The translations under genes and the position numbers were made by a program. A stretch of 64,000 nucleotides of DNA. It comes from Flaccisagitta enflata. Its lineage: Eukaryota; Chaetognatha; Sagittoidea; Aphragmophora. The notes beneath the pieces are model-generated. The model had not been told where the DNA came from. It was given only the letters and a program-made list of their open reading frames with translations, and ran no database searches. The stretch is taken from contig OZ231127.1 of assembly GCA_965153355.1 (NCBI GenBank), forward strand, positions 98,642,001 to 98,706,000, given 5' to 3'. This document shows positions 62,701 to 64,000 of the stretch, piece by piece (position 1 is the first letter of the stretch; each line of letters begins with the position of its first letter).

Positions 62701-64000
62701 CAGATATCGTTGGATCAATTCTACGCTTTCGTTCACGAAAAATTGCATTCGTGTCTGATGTCAAAAAGATGTTTTGGCAGATAAAGATACCAGTTGAACA
62801 ACAAGACCTTCATCGAATCATCACACCCAAGCGGATAGCTCGCCAAACTAGTGTCATGTTCAGTGAATCTTCCTCTCCATTCCTGTCCATGGCAACTTGT
62901 GAATACCACGCTCAGCGTGATGACATCCAACAAAAATTCCCAAAAGCTTGTGAATTTGTTGAAAACGAGCTCTACATGGACGATGTGCCTGGAGGGTGCA
63001 ATTCAGTTGATGATGGTGTTGATATTCTCATTCAAATCAAAGGCTTTTTTGGGTCTTTGCACATGAAAGTGCAGAAAATCAACAGCAACAACAAGGAGTT
63101 GTTGAGCATGATTGAGGGGACTGATGATAGTGAAGAAGCTGCAGTTCTTGGCTTGCAGTGGCATACAAACCATGACTCTCTCCGCGTCCCCAACAAAGAG
63201 TGGGACAAAACTCCAACCACCAAGAGGGAATTTTTGCAAAAAATCGCCTCCTTCTGGGACCCTATAGGTGGCAGAAGCCCTCTTATCTGCAAAGGGAAGA
63301 TGATAATGCAGAAGATATGGCAACTAGGTTCTGATTGGGACCAGCTTCTATCTGATGAGTTGAAGCGTGAAGTGGAAGAATTCAGAAAAGCAACTGTTGT
63401 CGACTTTGAAATTCCTCGGTTCTTTGGCAACCCTACTGTTCTTCACATCTTTGTAGATGCCAGTGAATCAGCATATGCCGCTGTTGCATATGCATTTTCT
63501 GAAAGAGGGTCTTGCTTTCTCATGTCCAAGACAAGAGTAAAACCCATCAAAGTTGTCTCACTCCCCCGCATGGAGTTGCTGGGAGCAGTGTTAGGCTCAC
63601 GCTTACTTGCCTTTCTCCACGAGGAAGTTTTCAAGTCTGATATTGAGACTTTCTTGTGGACAGATTCTACTATTGCGCTTGGGTGGATCGAATCTTCTTC
63701 AGCACGCTACAAACCCTTCATTGGGAACAGGATTGCGGAAATCCAACGAACATGCGGCAGTCATGGCGTTAAATGCATGTGGGTACCCGGAGACAATAAC
63801 CCAGCAGATATCCCAACCAGGGGCATTTGGCCTTTGGATGAAAAACAATCCAAGCTCTGGATTGAGGGCCCTGAATTTATCAAAACAGGTGATTGGCCGA
63901 ATCAGCCTGTGATGGAAAAGCCAGATATTGAACAAAGGAAAGTGGCTGTCAATATCACACAGGTTCATGAACCTGTCATCACTTTGGAACGTTACAGCTC
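59796..64000 (+). CDS. BEL/Pao retrotransposon gag-pol polyprotein, cut by window edge
   Basis: One open frame from ATG 59796 to the window end (1401 codons, no stop). Gag: acidic N-terminus, a retrotransposon-gag-like domain near residues 320-440 (P-K-F-Y-G-K-S-P-A-E-Y), then Cys/His knuckles about 507-575 (C-F-C-C-D-R-D-H ... C-Q-K-C-L ... C-R-V-C). Protease: I-D-D-G-S-Q near 649. Reverse transcriptase about 840-1070, with V-S-D-V-K-K-M-F-W-Q-I and Y-M-D-D at 1060. RNase H: F-V-D-A-S-E-S-A (Asp 1221), R-M-E-L-L-G-A, W-T-D-S-T, A-D-I-P-T-R-G. This order and the P-R-M-E-L segment are typical of BEL/Pao. Integrase and 3' LTR lie beyond 64000. The element is antisense to GATM and probably sits in one of its introns. 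The protease has D-D-G where D-S-G is usual. Confidence 0.93.
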   Translation, partial: MNRSESDPPSREEEEEIQSSSTGPELDWLMSLSKQDQEEYSKALDACRTSWYSFPLVSLSKQTKVLLEEDHTFRVVRDLIAIKKSILEGHKDLKEKLDHLTLLVPIDLQNKICGWFSHRLKRAKRCLVKINKFLGEDSEEEEEEEFSDSDSESEEEEINDKPHPTPTKPENLHTMDAITNCESKLPQAQKDLLETKKLERRSIRGQITKAVNKLTKDIDSGKKHAISISRTILSEALKELDKKDNEVWAFYDDDAMAADMEQGEAWTEKGLAAITDAEEILNPLITNNATPSPTTPAPATSHHAKTPKIEIPKFYGKSPAEYQAFWNSFESLIDKRTDLANVEKLLYLKDACVGEAKKLADGYNITDVNYDHFKKFLKEMFGKPRLVQQSHVKNILNLKPFETDNIKPFLTTLETSMRCLAEYGIDMDNGSWIIVPFVEELMSKEILQKWREEINDDDSFSTKKLLDFLHEKLQCYGTASEQKTDAKNKDTRAKTTLMLTTASREVTCFCCDRDHRIFNCEKFKKLSPKERSDFIFKKKHCQKCLMPITKDHFPKTCKSPIKCRVCQKPHHTLLHWGKPPMSDDAKAASPTSTFTVSSTTVSKPESSPAVKTCCNSLHHAPQKKEGLTVLKNFKAVPKERPNLTIRSVIDDGSQTTWILQKTAKMLKLPVIRRVLLAVATAFSGEHRAPELYDVVKISLCTKDNRYCEMEAVVSPSEKLTVDMDAIRLDPCTEYPHLADIQFADDYPRDATEVELLIGNEYADHIQTGNKRVGNPGEPCAIQTLFGWVLSGSIRQNASRFTSTNLTQVVALENVLEKFWKLEECPNPNSKIKNLVDEKVHEEFKKTITYDDVNQQYMVKIPYKEEVKKLSDNFVPTRALYWKQQAILKNDPEKRATVQKIFDEQFDLGVLELVSDADTPAGGVHYLPWHLVLRPGHPTTPVRIVKNASFKGKFGISLNSAQHVGPNLLPDIVGSILRFRSRKIAFVSDVKKMFWQIKIPVEQQDLHRIITPKRIARQTSVMFSESSSPFLSMATCEYHAQRDDIQQKFPKACEFVENELYMDDVPGGCNSVDDGVDILIQIKGFFGSLHMKVQKINSNNKELLSMIEGTDDSEEAAVLGLQWHTNHDSLRVPNKEWDKTPTTKREFLQKIASFWDPIGGRSPLICKGKMIMQKIWQLGSDWDQLLSDELKREVEEFRKATVVDFEIPRFFGNPTVLHIFVDASESAYAAVAYAFSERGSCFLMSKTRVKPIKVVSLPRMELLGAVLGSRLLAFLHEEVFKSDIETFLWTDSTIALGWIESSSARYKPFIGNRIAEIQRTCGSHGVKCMWVPGDNNPADIPTRGIWPLDEKQSKLWIEGPEFIKTGDWPNQPVMEKPDIEQRKVAVNITQVHEPVITLERYS

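Overview
The window is animal DNA. Two things date and place it. First, a spliced host enzyme gene, glycine amidinotransferase (GATM/AGAT), lies on the minus strand at about 53.9-57.1 kb. Second, a BEL/Pao retrotransposon runs off the right edge from about 59.8 kb. Long (CT)n, (CA)n, (GT)n, (AT)n and (CTTT)n microsatellites, minisatellites and fold-back elements suggest a repeat-rich, probably marine invertebrate genome. The phylum cannot be fixed by eye.

Most of the window (about 0.9-46.6 kb) is an endogenous large DNA virus or transposon of the Polinton/Maverick/adintovirus kind. It encodes a family-B DNA polymerase, a retrovirus-like DDE integrase, a HerA/FtsK-type packaging ATPase, a double jelly-roll-like major capsid protein, a probable penton-like minor capsid protein, arginine- and lysine-rich core-like proteins, and membrane and hypothetical proteins. 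A parvovirus-NS1-like superfamily 3 (SF3) helicase, spliced from 13 exons, is the unexpected partner. Several genes are interrupted by ordinary GT-AG introns: a 5-exon zinc-finger gene, the 13-exon helicase, the 7-exon capsid gene, the 2-exon ATPase and a 2-exon basic protein. I rebuilt these from splice sites and phase.

Layout. Plus-strand genes come first: a membrane protein at 0.86 kb, the zinc-finger gene at 2.6-6.9 kb and the helicase at 7.3-12.1 kb. They converge on a minus-strand block read from right to left: ATPase, small basic protein, 311-aa basic protein, integrase, membrane protein, penton-like protein, Lys/Ser-rich protein, Cys/Ala repeat protein, H15-like protein, capsid, Arg-rich core protein, polymerase. 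An 18.8-kb segment, from inside helicase exon 1 to inside the 311-aa protein gene, is tandemly duplicated (7372-26204 and 26205-44924) with a 2-bp microhomology junction. The copies differ by only a few residues per gene, so the event is recent or an assembly artefact. The copies have separate lesions: copy 1 has lost the capsid start codon and the 5' part of the 311-aa protein gene; copy 2 has lost the helicase 5' end.

A roughly 160-200 bp dispersed repeat ending in a conserved block (positions 49789-49828 are a good example) lies in many of the viral introns, in both orientations, and also in the flanking host DNA. It looks like an introner-like or SINE/MITE-like element that has colonised viral genes.

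The right flank (46.6-64 kb) holds repeats, a nested palindromic element with pogo-like ends (51.8-52.9 kb), four GATM exons, minisatellites and the 5' part of the BEL/Pao element. The last GATM exon, with the catalytic cysteine, is not visible. The viral element lies on its expected side and may sit inside or beyond the last intron.
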